A stretch of 64,000 bases of DNA from Antitrichia curtipendula. Taxonomy: Eukaryota; Streptophyta; Bryopsida; Hypnales; Leucodontaceae. Shown here piece after piece: positions 1 to 19,107 of the stretch. Location of the stretch: assembly GCA_951230915.1 (NCBI GenBank), contig OX579638.1, positions 26,864,696-26,928,695 on the forward strand, written 5' to 3'. Position 1 is the stretch's first letter. Every line of letters starts with the position of its first letter. The notes under the pieces are model-generated. The model was given only the letters and a program-made list of their open reading frames with translations. It was not told the DNA's origin and searched no databases. Both the position numbers and the translations under genes were made by a program.

Positions 1-3000
1 TTTTCAATCTCAGCAGACTGCAAAATGTCAGGTTTTAAACCTCCAATAAGTCATTTTCTCAGCAAGTGGAAAGCTGTGAAATAAACTGCTGAAGTACAAA
101 CACCTCGCCCTAATAGTAAATCGACATTGTAAGTAAAGATGAAAGTGATCCGTCGGTTCCAGTCGATTACCCGTAATAACATTAAGCTGATCTCTTTAAT
201 GAGGCTACCAAATTCTTTCACACCGAGATACAATCAACAATGCTGTGTTACTAGACATGTAAAGTCTAAGGCACAAAGCTTCGCATGAAATAGCATTCAG
301 AAGAAGAAAGTGGAAAGAAACATACTGGAAAGGATTCCCTTGAACAAATAGAAAATCAAAGTATACCTGCAGGAGGACCTGTGACTGTAATACTGCGTCC
401 CCGTCTTCTATATCCTTGGAGGTGGCCTGCGAGTTACGGTCAAATTTATCGCTCTCAGACCCGTTTGTTTCAATATATCGAAGCTCCCCTGACAAACTAC
501 CAGTATTCAGCCAACCCCCAATATCCTCAGGATTGTCAAGAATGGTATTGAGTTGCTTATGTCGACCAACGGTGCCCTCCACCATTGCAATTTGGAGCTG
601 TTGTTGCAGTGACGCCATCGTCTCACGTAGCTCGTTAATCTCCGCAGTCTACCAATGCACAACACATAACCCAGTAACTTCCCTGGTAAAATTTCGATAG
701 AAACGGAGCCTCCAGACGGCCAGATTCTGAGATCTAAGGACACTTTGAAATCCTGGAAATACAGTCGCCCTAGAGACTGGACTGTATGGTTGTCCTTGTG
801 ATGCTTTAGACTGAGAATCTAATATCAGAACAAATTTAAGAGGTTACTCCCCATTTTAAATAATAAGTCACAAGCCACAGATGTGATCGGTGAACGCAGA
901 AGAGAATGGAGATCATAAAACATGTACATCTAACAACACAACAAAAATGTAACACATCCAGTGTACATCACTAAATCCAGAGAGGAAGCATAGACGAGAA
1001 CAATAATGTCACGAACCTTGGATTCCAACTGCTCCTGCAATATGCGGTTATCAGCACTTTGAATCTGCACACACATTTGTTAATAAAAAATATGTACACA
1101 GAAAACTTAACTGAATATCAAACACAGAGGATAATTAAGCCAAGCAGACGAAGACGGTTCCAAATTATGGAGGAACAAACATACCTCAAGGTCACAGGCC
1201 TTTTCATTGAGCTGAGAGGTAAGCATTGCAATTTGCTGCAATCACATACAAGGCAGAATAAGTAGTCTGATATACATGAACAATGCATTCCTAACAGTAA
1301 TTCCAGAGTTACAATGTAACAGATGTAACTGCATATAAAAGGCATGCAAAACACCGAAATTCATCATCATCCTGTGCCATAAACAGGATTTGAGCAGTGG
1401 TTTCCAAGTCATAGCGCCACTGAATGCACCTGTGCCATCTCAAAAGTATTGGCACTAGGCTGTGATGTGACCGCAGATTTGATCCGATGTTCAAGCATTC
1501 GTATCTGTCGCTTCTTTTCATTAATTTCCTCCTTAGCTTTCTCCACTTGAACCTGAACAGAAGCAACAGTTATGCTCAAAATAAAAATCCTGCGACATTC
1601 ACTCCTACTGGAAGACGCTTCTATGCTTTCAAATATACCACCATCGGAACGTCGACAATAAATGAACAAAGCTCTGGAAGTACACCATGTCAAAGATAAG
1701 AACCTTGCAAAACACAGTGCTAGGTACCCAATCCATGGTTCATACTCTTTCAATGAGCGAGCATGTTGTCTGAACTTACTTGAAGTTGTGTGTCGTCAGG
1801 ACTATTAGTCAGCTGTTCAGTCAAGCGTTTCAGTGAACTTGTACAAAAAGCGACCTCTCCAGCCAGCATCTTAGCCTGCTCCCTCTGCAGGTCCATTTGA
1901 TCGGCCACAGTTGTCCCTGTCTGAAGCCGATTGAATCATCATAAGAAATCGATGCCCTTAAGAAGACATACAACCAGGTCCAAACTGATGATATGAAGCT
2001 TCAAATCTTCACGAGTAGATGACTATTAAAATGGCATATTGCTAAGGAGTCGTATAATAAAGTGATATCTTAATGCTTCACTTGAATGGAATTCAAATCA
2101 AGGAAACGCAGGGAGAGGTGCTTCTGTGGATCAAAGTGGAAGAGCCATGAAAACGGTAGCAAGACAGTGGTGCTCTCGTCATCCTAGAATAGCAATAGAT
2201 TGAATTATACACTGAAATGACATTTTCACAGATCAGATATTCGGCATACAAACTGTTAAAACCTCACAATATAACACTAACTGAGATATCTCCTAAAAGT
2301 TCACAAAGTTGGTCCTTCCTGGTTTCAAAAGTGTCATCGGTACTCACCGGAGGTGGTCTTCGCCCTCGAACAGTAGCACTAAACAGTTCCCCTGCTTGAG
2401 TGGCCTCAGGAAAAGTGTCAAGGGCAGACAATTCATCATTTCTGCGACTGAAAGATTGTCTGCGTGTGCCACTGTCCATGACGGAATCGTAAGGGACAAT
2501 AGCACCTGCATTCACATTCGCCAGATTATCTGTATCAAAGCTCCCCGAGGAACTTGCAGTGAGAGAATCGTTTTTCTGCTACACACAAAACACTGCATCA
2601 GCAAATAGAAAACAAGCGACCTCACTTATAAAAGGGCAGTAAGAGTAAGGATAGAGGAGAGCATAATACAGAAAATCTCAAACCTCTTTAAGCAGGGAAA
2701 CAAATTAGTGAACAATCAAGAAAAGCATCGGCATACCCGAAGTTTGAACCAAGCGAGCATGCCGCGTTTCTTGATAGCCTTCTTTTCATCCTTACAGCCG
2801 TCCTCAGCCCCAGGACCATCCCTTCCTTCCCCTCTTCCCTCCAATTCAATACCTTGACCTCCCTCATCGTCATCCTCAAGTATTAAGTCCCTACGCTTGT
2901 CAGGTAGATAAACCAACTGCCAATAATAATTCCAATGTCAGTGGATGAATGATGATGCCACCAAAAGGTGGACCAAAACTAGCCCAGCACGATGCACTAT

Positions 3001-6000
3001 CTAAGAAGAAATAAGTAACCAACTAACTCCAATATTTGATGCCAATGCATGACTGTCGATTGTGTCTCATACAAGAGGTTACTAATGACGTATTACATTA
3101 TTCATCTACAGTCTAGAAGTAATAACTACGAAGCAGAGAGAGCAACAGAAGGCAGCACAGGTGCAGGTTGAGCTGAACATATTTTTCTTAGGATCACACC
3201 TCTACATCGAAGTTTAAAAACTCTCATCAACTTCCAGATGCCATTAAGGGTGAGGAACTGCTTCTACCTCTTCTTCGCCGAAAGAATGCCTTCGCCGGTG
3301 ATTAGGTTTCTCAGGAACTACAACAGGTGGGATAGTGCTTTTGGTAGAAACCAGGATAAGCTTTGTAAGTCGTTGGATTCTCCCCATCAGGGCTGCCTTA
3401 GCTTGTTCTTCTTCTTCAAGCCGTGACTGCATTTTTACTTGTCCAGCTTCCAGCTGTACCCAAAGTGATGCACCAAAACAACAATTTAAATTAGACAGGA
3501 AATGGAACTGCAAATCATTATTACCCTACCTCTTTTGCAATAGTCTGCTGAGATCTGATTACAGTTGCAAATCAATACCTGTTTGCGCAAGTGGGCCAGG
3601 TCTTCGCTGTTTTCTTTTGCAGAATATGGCTGCCCCATAATGCCCCGCCTCAGCTGTTCCAGCTCTGTTTTCAAGCTAGTAATTTCCTTCTGATATTTCT
3701 TTATCAATGATTTCTCATCAAGAATCTACAATAAAAGTGCATGGCGTTCAATCCAGTCAAAAGACATTCAATAAGTAAGATTAACCTAAAAAACAGCTGA
3801 CAAATAGCCGACGAGTCACCTCAAGAGCAAAAACGAACAGAACAATGAGGATAACAAATTGTTAACATCCTGATGTTCTTTAATTGTGACCAGATCAAAC
3901 ATACGAGGTCTCCAAATGATTGCGTACCCTATTAGAAGCAGCATGGATCTCAATCCGTTTAGCTCTGTGTGCAAATTTGAGCGTGTTGTGTGTCTCCTCA
4001 TTGTTACTGCTTGCTGGGGTGATTGTACATATCAACTGCAAAAAACAACATCAAAGTTCATGAGCTTCCCAGCAGTGTGCAATCCGATTTAGGAAAGAAG
4101 TGTGAGATAATACACATTTCAACATTGCTGACTCTGTTAAATTTCGAAATCAAGTCAGACAGTCAGGAAGAAAAAAGGACAAAGAATTCTCACCGATATC
4201 CGGCCATGACCACTCAGGGAGGATTGCAAAAGCCTGGTTAATTTGGAATCTCGATAAGGTATGTGAGATGCTTTTCCATCACTTAACTTCGCAATAACCT
4301 GATATCAATCCACCAATAAGCAAACAATAACTGCCGGAGACTAGGTAAATTTACAGCAAAAAGATTGTGGTGGTCGATCAGGTCAGGTCAATGTGGAAAT
4401 TAACTGACAACAGTTGAAGGGTCCTAACCAGGAAACCACTAGTTAATGTTTGTCATATTTACATTCTCAAGGACTCACAAACTGAATACAGGTAAGGGTA
4501 TTAAAATTACTGCTGAATTGAGCAAGGACTAGGAAGGTCGGTCTTACAGTGCCAAGAGTTAATAAGCTCTTATTGATATATGACCCCTCCTTCCTGCGCA
4601 AACCAGTTGTTTCTGTCTTTGAGCTCTCTGAACCTGCAAGATCAATCAAATTCTGCAAAATCAACAAATGCAGCATATTAGACCAATGTATAACACATTG
4701 AGTTGCTGTACTTAATATACTTCACAAGAACAATACAGAGCCCAAAAGTTCGTTCGCTCTGAAATTAAAACGAGAAGATTGCGGACGTACAAGTTGGGAG
4801 AGTGTAACGTCATCGTCTGTGTAGCCCTCGCCTCGAGGGCTGCTTTCTACAATCTGCGCACTCAGCAACACAAGTACCGACATGTTGAGTATAATTCAAG
4901 GTACGAAACGACAAAAACCTCACTGTTGATACAGACCGTTGTAAACTATGTCAATAGTACCAAAAATTCCAGGCAATAATATGCAAGAACAAAAGGGGAA
5001 TAGAAAATGCAAAGAGGCAGAATAAAGCAGGCAACGGAACAATCAAAAACGCTGAATCCGTCAGTGTGCTTTCATTTCAAGTGCTATTCACCCATCGAAT
5101 ACAAAATGGAATATTGCGCAAATACACACCATTGTGAAGATTGTATGACTCCTGCTGCTGAGGAGGTTAAAGTTGTTCGAACCAACATGCCGATGTTCTG
5201 TTCATCAAAACATATTATCAGTTGCATCTTAATGGACAACCCCATAATTGTTGCAGCTTTCCATTTGAATTACCTTACTACATAGAGAAAGGACATGGAA
5301 GATGTGAATTAGAGGAAGAAGTGGTTCATAGTTTACTGATGGAAAAAAACAAAATAAAGATGTGCTACAAAAATACGATGAAGTCCTGTGTTTTCATCGG
5401 AGCAATGCATAAATCACAAGAATATTTTGACTACATTCTGATTAAATGTACTTCTCTTCTTTTTCGTTACTTCACAGAAGTCCGGTCAATTCAAGGTCAG
5501 AACCAGGTGCAAAAAGGCCACTTGCTGAAAGGATAGAGCAATTTTAGCACCAAATACCTTCACCAGCAGCAATAAGAGATAAAGCATGAGCAGGTGATAA
5601 AACCACTTCCTCCTTTATGCCCTCTACATAAGTGCCGGACTGTCATTACACCACAAAATGAATAAAGAGACTAATTAGATAAATGTTGTACCAAACACTG
5701 AAGAAAACAATCCCAAACGAACACAATAATAAGAGTCCAAATATTTAGTACCTGGCTATCTTCCCTCACTCGAAGATTTTGGCCAATAGGATCAAGCAGA
5801 TCATTGATAACCTGCCACCCAAACGGCAAGTATCGTTTAACTCCTAAAGAATGTTCATTAAAACCTTCGCATGCTGGTTGGTGAGACGCTCAGTTCGCGT
5901 CTATCAGAAGGGTGAATCCGTAACGACATTGACAATAACCCAATATAAAGGATTAACTGCAGATTTCAGAACGTCAAATGCTAAAAACATCAAACAGGGA

Positions 6001-9000
6001 AGAAGGAGATCCTTGTGGGTTTGTATTTGTATGTCTACCTCATTATAGATCTCAAGGTAAGAAACTCGCAAAAGGAACTCCCGACTTGGGGTCTGTTCCA
6101 AAGCAACAAAAACAATGCTTCAGTCTCTGACATGCACGTTAATGTGACAATTAAGGAGCACATTCATACAATGCATTTGTAATATCAAGTACTGAAAACT
6201 CGTTTGGCAATAGAGTTGCCTTCCTCAGAACGACATGGATCTGACACTGTGAGAACAGAAAAAAATTACGAAATAGAAGAGCTCCACCTGCATCTAAAAT
6301 GTCTCACCTCTTGAATGATGCTGAAAACGTCTTTTACAGCCAGAGGAATAATTCCTGGTGACTTTTGATCACCCTGACATCACAACAAGGAGGTAAACGT
6401 TCTGGTGGGTAACAAAGTGCGAGTACAGGAACACAGTACGGTCCGAGGATACTCTTAAAATCAGTAGAAAATTTCCAGAATTACTACATATCAAACCTGA
6501 CAAAGTGTACACGCACTGAAAGCTCTTGCACAATAAATCGTGAAAGTCACAAACACGTAACAGAGCAGATTGAATCTCTGCCACGACGCCCTCAGGACAG
6601 ATGCCCGACAAAACAGATTTTGAAGAAGAAATTCGATACGATAAAACTCTTAAGCACCTTAAACTGAAACTTACATGCATTGTGTGAGTCTTTCCACTGC
6701 TAGTAACGCCATAGGCAAACACAGTTCCTGCAACCCAGCCCGAACAGATCTTTAAGTATGGTGGATACAAATCTGAAAACGTTGAGAATGAGAAACTATA
6801 AGAGAGACTGCAAATGAGAAAGAAAAAAGAAAAAAACATCCCGATTATACTCATTTCAGAGGCTACCTCCCCTTCATTGTGCCTGATCTAGTTAAATTAC
6901 TCATCCATTCATTCAAGCTAGAATACCCTGTATCTCAGAAAGCGTAGTCAATACATAGTGACGGCTGCAGTTGCGCCTATCACGTCTTGCAAAGCTTAAT
7001 TTCTTTTTGACATTCCAAACGATACCACATAGAGAAAATACTTACCATGAGGAGCAACAGTCAGGTACTACACACACACTCAACCTAGATCGACACATTA
7101 CCATCCAAGACATATCTGAAGTGATTGACCATATACACAGTACTGTCAAATGATAAAGAATAAGATGATACCATTAACACCCTCCATAGCTCCGCTAACG
7201 ACATGTTGAGCAGCAGCATCATATACCCCCCGAGTCGTTGTTGCAGGCCCAAACACTCTATCTGTTTTCCCAGTACCAAACAAGAAATCAATTACAGGGT
7301 TAACACTTAAGACTAAGGAGGGCGTTATAAAACAGAGAGCACCGCTCACAAGACTAGGTGTCAATGCCAATGGTATCCATTACAGAAACTCTCTAACACT
7401 ATCTGCACTCGAGCCACAGACAAGACTAGCGAAATAAAAGCGCTATAGCTGGAAGACTATCGTATCGTGGCTTCCGTTCAACTCGTGATTTCGAGATGTC
7501 GATCAAGATCACCACCATTTAGCTAGTCATTTAGCAGTGAACAACACCAAGTCAGCTATCAATAAAAATCCTGCGGCTTTTGCCGCAACAGCCTATCGTT
7601 GATTGCATTGAGTTTAGTGCCAATACCAAAGGCGTAGCCAGTCGATGGATTCAATTCGCTTCGCACTGAACCATCTCCGTCTGCATACCATGCGACTTCA
7701 TCACCTCTGTGAATTTCCCTTTGACTGCACACACAGAAGAATAACGCTCAAGGTTAGTGCCGGCGTACAAAGGTTATGATGTGAACACGCAGTTTTAAAA
7801 TGTGGCACAGAAGTAACGTGTGGAATGTCAAAAACAAGATTTGCTCAAGCCTCGAGAATAATCTTCAAGCTAACCACGCTATACACATGCAAAAAAAGAA
7901 CTACTTAACAAAAACGCATATTACCGGAAGACAGTAGAATATTGTAGCTAATGCATAAAAAATTGAGCATTTACAGAGCAAGATTGACAGCTTTGAAATA
8001 TTAAGTACCATATGCAGATGTGAAGGAAGTTCTGAGTTGTAACAAACGTGGTTAGGGAGCAGTTTAAGAAAGATAAAATAATTACAATAAGAAAAAACTA
8101 ATTACAAGCACTCCTGAAAATATTCGCAAGACTGACAAGCAGTTTTCCAAATGTCAAGAGAAACCATGTGCATCTGACAATACTGAGTAAAGAGCTGCAA
8201 AGCTTCACAATGCAAGTGAGACGAGTTGAATGCAGAGAGCTGAAAAATCTATTACAAGTTTCAAAACACGAATTTTCTGTCACTACGATACACTGGCTAT
8301 TTAACAGGCAATGAGAGTTCGTAATACGGAAGGGACACACGGTCTCCTAGTTTACAACAAAATTTAAAAGTTCTAAAAGCAATGACCTACGTAGTGCGCC
8401 TAATTGTCACACGAGATGGTCAACTTCTCTACTTGCGAGCAGGAAAGTTGAATAATCAAGAACAGAACTTTTCCAATTAAAACAAGGTCTCAATGATACA
8501 AAGTCGTGCGCCAGATCGTAAAATCTTTCGGAATGCAAGTCAATCTGACAAGACAAGCTCCAGTGATCCTCAATTGAACCAATTAAGCAATGGTTCATTA
8601 GCAAATTCCAGAAGAGGGGGAAAACCTGTAAGACACCATGGAATATTGTCCACTTAATTAAGGTCCTCAAGAAGGATTGGAAGGTCATGAATAACAAAAC
8701 AGAGTCGGCATTTCAGAAAACTGCGAAGTACCTGAGAGGACGAAATCGAACGGTGACAGATACATTTTCCTTGGCACGGTTTAAGAAATCCTCTCGGGAG
8801 GAAGTTGGAGTCCGCGGGCTGCCAGCTGATGCGGAAGAGGCAGAACTATGTCGGAATTTCGGCGGAGGAGTTACGCTGGAAGGAGGTGTCGGAATGTTAT
8901 GGTTCCTTCCTTTCCCCGGCGTCAAAGATATTCCAATCGTCTTATAAGCAGAAGTAGGTGTTTGTGAGCCCGACGACGATGGCGACGTCTTACTCCCATT

Positions 9001-9066
9001 AACAGACGCCGCTTTACGAAACCGGAAAGGGGAGCTAGTACGCGGTTTGGAGGAACTCGACGCCAT
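1..9066 (-). CDS. KIN7: KIN-7 type kinesin motor protein (MKRP/CENP-E-like), 3' end outside window
   Basis: Plus-end-directed microtubule motor of the plant KIN-7 family. Coding exons, 5' to 3' on the minus strand: 9066-8732, 7724-7627, 7261-7172, 6727-6675, 6373-6308, 6092-6039, 5811-5752, 5639-5558, 5197-5130, 4853-4791, 4652-4548, 4298-4194, 4035-3928, 3725-3579, 3453-3268, 2916-2737, 2575-2348, 1920-1780, 1552-1430, 1235-1185, 1064-1017, 648-367, and 17 to the edge. The frame is open across all junctions, giving about 896 visible residues. A Ser/Thr/Pro-rich N-terminus (1-103) precedes the motor (about 104-430), which has the P-loop GVTSSGKT (181-188), switch [12 protein letters not shown] (287-297) and switch II DLAGSE (327-332). 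A neck and coiled-coil segments follow. The order of the tail segments matches Arabidopsis MKRP-type kinesins as I recall them, so a further coiled coil and perhaps a C-terminal RING finger should lie left of position 1. The start is the first ATG of the N-terminal exon. Confidence 0.95.
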
Positions 9067-9935
9067 GCTTTTTCCTGTTGGAAAAGAATAAATAGGGCGC
9101 AGAAAGCAGCTACAGCTAGGCCGCACAACTTCAGTACGCCTCCTTCCAATAATAAGATCCACGCATCCAAGCAACAGGGACGGTGACGACCAAATGTCTT
9201 CGACTAAAACCACAGGCACGCACCGTAGCACTGCACAAAACCTCGACACGCCATGGATCGTATTCCTTGCACTATAAAAAAGCGGCCAATGCAGGTCCCT
9301 TGCACATCACGAAACCATACTTAAATCGTCCAGACCTTCGCACACAAATATCGGAATCGCATATAGCACACAGGCCGCAATTGATCTGGCTCAAAAATCG
9401 TCATACGATCACGCGGCCTCGAGCCAGACCCTCATCGTCCCCGTCCTGCACCATCTCGGGACCAAAATATATCAAAAGATTCACAAGAACCCGAGGGATA
9501 CACTAACGAGCACCACAACATCCCGATACCACGCAATGCCATGAAGAAACGGGATGCAACAACCCAAAGCAAAGCGCGACATGGCAAAAAGCGATGGGAA
9601 AGAAGAGCGGCAAGGCTGAACGCTGCAGAGGAACAGAGGACGCTGTTCGGACGACCTTCGGTCGGAGAGACGGAGCGAAGCGGAGGGGTGAGGGGTGGTC
9701 GTCGGCAACCTCTGGTCGGAGGACGTGTGATTTTCCCGGCAAGCAAAGCCGCTGACACCGTTCCCGTCGGCACGTTCTTCTGTGTTCGCTCATCAGTCAG
9801 ACCCTTTGGTTACGGAAGTCTGATTCCGGCGAACGCCGCCGCACGTACCCCAAGGCCGCGCTTCCCGGTTCTGTTCCAATTCAAGGGCGTGTTCCCAGAA
9901 GGCGCGGAGATTACGAACAGGGATTGTCAGTAATG
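9067..9935 (-). promoter_or_regulatory. GC-rich upstream/5' UTR region of the kinesin gene
   Basis: About 870 bp of clearly higher GC content than the spacer to its right, directly upstream of the kinesin start. It should hold the 5' UTR and proximal promoter. A TATA-like stretch (minus strand GATATATTTT, near 9466-9476) and an E2F-like TTTTCCCGGC at 9731-9740 are visible. Neither can be proven without transcript ends. Open frames on both strands here (9432-9933) look like by-products of GC content, because none resembles a known protein. Confidence 0.45.
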
Positions 9936-10168
9936 AGGTTTTAATCACTTCCGTACAAATTTAGACCTAGGAGATACGAAATCCTGAATTTCCAAGTATT
10001 TTCGCCCCTCCAAGATTACAAAATTGTGAAAATAGCCAAAAATAAAGAAATAAATATTAAAGCACAGATGGGCTGCAGTATTTGTGACAAGAACACAGGA
10101 TAAAATTCTCATTCCTACTTACATAATAAAGAAGAAGAAGGCTAACTCTGGTCTCAAAGTCCAAAGGA

Positions 10169-10346
10169 TATGTTGGGAATGGATCAACTATCTATCTTTG
10201 ATGCCTCCATTAGGACCCTATAAAGAATCAAATTATTTCTCCCCTCAAGAATGAATTGTACGTTGGGAATGAATCAACTATCTATGTTGGATGCCTCCTT
10301 TAGGAGATAAACCCTATAGAAACCCATCATGTTCTTCCCCTCAAAA
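10169..10346. repeat. Two-copy tandem repeat, period about 90 bp
   Basis: The segment starting TATGTTGGGAATGGATCAAC at 10169 recurs as TACGTTGGGAATGAATCAAC at 10259. Both copies continue with CTATCTAT, a TTGATGCCTCC- or TTGGATGCCTCC-like motif, a TTAGGA core and a CCCCTCAA tail. Divergence is moderate, so the duplication is not recent. Confidence 0.7.
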
Positions 10347-10503
10347 AATTTTGAAGTTCCTATATGTTAGCAAGGTCAATGGATCCCCACTGTAGTTGGG
10401 TAGACTATAGAGGTAAGCACCCCATTAACTCTGGGATTTGAACCCATGACCACCTCATTAGTGTGCGGAGGCCAAAGAAATTGAGCCAAGACCACAAGGG
10501 CCT
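10169..10503 (-). mobile_element. tRNA-derived SINE-like element
   Basis: Read on the minus strand, the sequence starts near 10503 and carries a Pol III A-box-like stretch (TGGCTCAATTT, 10479-10489) and a perfect B-box match (GGTTCAAATCC, 10444-10434), about 35 bp apart. This is the layout of a tRNA-derived SINE head. The body runs left into the direct repeat at 10169-10346. No CCA end or tRNA cloverleaf was found, so it is not a tRNA gene. The 3' boundary and target-site duplication are not resolved. Confidence 0.45.
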
Positions 10504-13500
10504 TTACATAATATTACATACAAGGCAATGTAGGTTCCCAAATTGGCACTATTGAAGATAATTATCCATGCCCACTTCCTAAATATATTTGCATGCAACA
10601 ATATGTTTTGAGGTTTGTTACTTTTTTTGACAATGGTGATGAATATAATAAATTCTATAGTTGAAGGTTGAAGGCTACAACAAGTCATCGAACAAAATAA
10701 ACAAACTAATAAGTTTCTAGCTCCATTGTACTTTAGATGAGAGACTTGAATGAAACTATGGTAAGAAGGAGAGGGGAACACTTGATCAATTACAAAAGCA
10801 ATTGCAAAAGAAGATCTGTTTTGGTTTAGTAAGACCTTGAAATCCAACCAATATAGCACGTGAAGGAGTTTGGATTTTACATAGCCACATGACTAGCTTG
10901 TTGAGGATTGGGGCTCAAAAAGTTCCAATTTCCCATTCTTTTGGAACTATCAAAATACAGATTCATGGTCATCTATAGAAGTGAGCAAAGTATTTTGAAC
11001 AAAGGACACCTAATTTTTTGGAAGAAAATGAATTCTTAAAACCTAGTCTTCTTTGTATTTAATAAAGGATCCTATACAATTGGAGAATAATTCTATATAA
11101 ATACAAATTGTCATCAAAATCAAAACAAGAACATACATGATTTCCTCACTATGACTATGATCAAACTCATCAAATACATGCATATCCTTACACAGATTCT
11201 ATACTCCATAATTCTCAAGTATCATCCCTTTTTATATTGCAATAAAAACATTATTGCCCAACATCAATATCACCAAATTGACTTCCACAACTTAATTACA
11301 CTTCTAATCCTTGACTATATACACTACACACTATCAATGCACGTTGAGATCAATTGAATGAAAATAGCACTTAGTTAGAAAACACGTACTAATAGTGAGC
11401 AACTATCAAATTAATAGCATATGACCATCACATACAAAAGTAGTCACATTATCATAATGCCATCAAAACATCAACATTTTATTTGCATCAAATCATATTA
11501 TCTAAACTAATCAAATTTTATGACAATGATAATTTACACTTACTAATCACATTTTTTTAAATGATGATTTATAGTTATTAAGGTCTAATTTTTAAAGTTA
11601 TATACTAACATATTGCAAATAGTCTTATGTAAAGTTAAAAAATCACAATTGAAAATTTTATGCAAAAATTGTATGAATTAAGAGATGAATTGACACTTTC
11701 TTTATTTTAGTGTCATAATTCTTAAGTCTTTGAATTGTACATTGTGTTATGAGGATTTATTCACTATGTAATATAACTTTACTAGGGCTTGATTTTAGAT
11801 ATATGCTTATTTTTTTAGTTATTATTATAGTTCAGTATTTTAAATTAATTTCGTGAAACCACTCTTTACAAATAAAACTTCCATGAATCTATTAGAAAGA
11901 TGAAGTAGAACTATAACTAAAAGCCAAGGAGGTATTTTTATGGACAAATAAAGGTATCTATGTTTGCATTGAAGATTCATGTGGATTTTGAATAGTATTA
12001 TAGTCAAGAATGTCATATATTGACATAAAAAATTTGTTTATCATGTAAATAAATAAAATTGATCAATATGCACAAATTTATCAAGCCTATTTAGGAAATT
12101 GAAAAATGATTTTATTAATCCTTACCCCATATTAATTCTAAAATAGTTTAAAATATGACCCCCAACATAGAAATTGGATGGATTATATACTACACACTAC
12201 ACATATGCTTGAAGGTTATCCAATTCTCCATGTAATAAATGTTAGCACTTTGGTGCAAACATTGTTGACTACAGTAATTAAAAAGATTGCAATTGATATG
12301 AGTTTAAATCTTTGTATATTCTACAAATATTTTCATTCCTTAGAGTCATTTCACCTTTAATTAAGGAACAATAGTAAATGTCTCCCATTGAATTTCACAA
12401 AAAATATAATCTATTTTGTAATAAATACTTATTAGAATCATTCATTTGAAATTCAATGATCATGCTTGTAAATATGTTAAAATTTCTTCAATGCCTTATT
12501 ATTGATTTGAAGTTTAATTTCATTTCTAAACTCTCTAGTGTTTTCATGCCTCCATGCTTTAATACTATCATTCACTTTTTTTTTCTTCACACCATGGATT
12601 GCTATTAGAGTGATTTATTTTGTTGCTCCCACGTGATGCCATGATAAATTGTGACTTAAAATGTTACTATGTAATTAATTGATAAAATAGTTGGTTTGGG
12701 GGCCTTGCCTATATTAGTGTAATACTGTTAGGTGTGCTTATGCACATTTTGCCCTTAATGAGTGTTGTTGTACCACTAGGCTCGCCACTAGATAGTAAAT
12801 TAAGAATGGAAATTCAATTTACAAATTTTTGAAGTTCAAATGTCAAGGATTTAATTGAAACTAAATTAGATACATCTTCAAGGTGGTTAATATCAAAGTC
12901 AAGTAATGGCATTGTTATATATTGAATATATATAGAGAGAATTCTTGCCTTTGTCAACAAGTAATATATGTGTGTATATATGTTATTTTGAAGGAGCTAA
13001 ATTGGAAGCAATAGAAAAAGTTGGAATTAATTATTACAATAGTGAACTCAGAGAAGGTGCAATGTCAATGACCTATACTCTATTCATGCGCTTATAGTGA
13101 GACATACAAGCAAGTCCCAATAGGAAAGTTATTAGAAGGGGTTGTGACAAAAATGCTTATACATAATAGGAAAGAAAATGATGCAATTTGTACTTGCCAC
13201 TTGTTGCTACAATTGTTAGTCCTTGCTATGGTAGTTATTGATAGCAATATGTTTATTATATGAGTAACTTAATTTTTTCTTGTAGTTTAATAACAATTTT
13301 GGAGAGATAATGAATTATTTATTAATTTAAATTAACAAAAGAAGAAGAATGACAATTGAGATTACTAGTTAATGAAACACTTTAAAGAAACAAACAAGTC
13401 TTAGTAATTATATGAATAAGGTAGTTCAAAATTCTACTAATAAGTCCATGGAGCTCCAATAATTTTTAAAATTCTCCCCTCTCTAAAATTTGCATGTCAT

Positions 13501-13850
13501 AAGCTTATATATAAAACAAGAAGTTATACTACTAGAGACTTTGTTCACTTAACATTAACTTGCTTTCCTAATCAAACTTCTCCACAGATATCTTTTGTCA
13601 AATGAATGCAAAATCTCCTCCCCTACAATTTAGAGCCAATAAAATATTGAATTATATATATTATATTGTGCTAACAAGTTTTATAATAATGTGTCAAGTT
13701 AAATATTTTTTTTTCAAAAAATGAAAACTGGCCAAATGCCAATTTCTTATGAATATTCTTTTACATCATAATTTCCCTGAAACTTGGGCATTCATTTTTC
13801 GAATTATTTCAGGTAGAATTTGCTAGCACTCTACCGTACCGGTATTATTC

Positions 13851-14553
13851 GTTTTGAATGTACGACATGTTTGAATATTTTTTTGCCTTTCAATTCAGGC
13901 TTTTTGACGTCCGCCTGGCGGACATTGAAGTTGTGTTCAACCACCCTCATCCCAGTCCGACACCCCGACCCCACCAGCCCGTTCCAAGTATCACCATCAG
14001 CCTCCGCCCGCCGTCGATTATCACTGGCCCCACTCAACGGCTCAGATCCCGTGGAGTACCCGACCCGTGCTTCCGGCCCCGTGCTCATGCAGGTGGTCAG
14101 TCATACCGAAAGCCTGCACCCGTATGCTGACTCTTGGAAGTCCTCCGCTCACCCGCCCTTGGTTTCTCCGCCTGCTCGAGATCGCCGTGCACCAGATCGT
14201 AGCTGCGAGATTAAGTTAGCTTAGTTTTCCTCGGATCACGCATTCGATCGATCTATTTATCTATCAGTGACGAGGTTTTGATCCATTCGATTCCAGAATT
14301 CTATTTAGGAGATCCATTTGCACTGAAGCCCGCTGTGTTCGTCTCTCCAAGTTCTCTCTGATCGCACCACACTCCTACTGTCTATTTCCTCCCTTCCCTC
14401 CTTAATCTCGCTCGCAATCCTCATCTTTACCAGCCCCCCTTCACTTCCTCTTCCCTGCGTCGTCATTGTCCCCGTGGTGCAGCGGCCTCCCAGTGTACAG
14501 GATTCTTCTCCCGTTGCCACGCGCTCGAGATTTCTCACTCTGTGTGTGCGGCT
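13851..14553 (+). promoter_or_regulatory. Promoter/5' UTR region of the thiolase gene
   Basis: GC content rises sharply at about 13900 and stays high up to the thiolase start, as at the other gene starts here. The stretch includes pyrimidine-rich sequence (about 14330-14470) of the kind common near plant transcription starts. No TATA box can be singled out. Frames overlapping the region look non-coding. Confidence 0.4.

Positions 14554-19107
<4,554 letters not shown>

Larger units (their letters stand above)
9936..13850. other. AT-rich intergenic spacer
   Basis: No gene is recognisable on either strand: frames are short and of low complexity. The left end holds the SINE-like element and the 90-bp direct repeat listed separately. 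The rest is unstructured AT-rich sequence with no protein-coding similarity that I can see. Confidence 0.6.

Noticed and set aside
2101..2193. Possible extra kinesin exon ([10 protein letters not shown]...) between 1920 and 2348
   Set aside because: It has an acceptor-like AG but no good in-frame donor, and MKRP-type kinesins pass directly from the segment ending RPPP to [11 protein letters not shown].
9432..9933. Overlapping frames of 75-130 aa on both strands upstream of the kinesin
   Set aside because: They overlap each other on both strands in GC-rich promoter sequence and are rich in Arg and Pro, as expected by chance.
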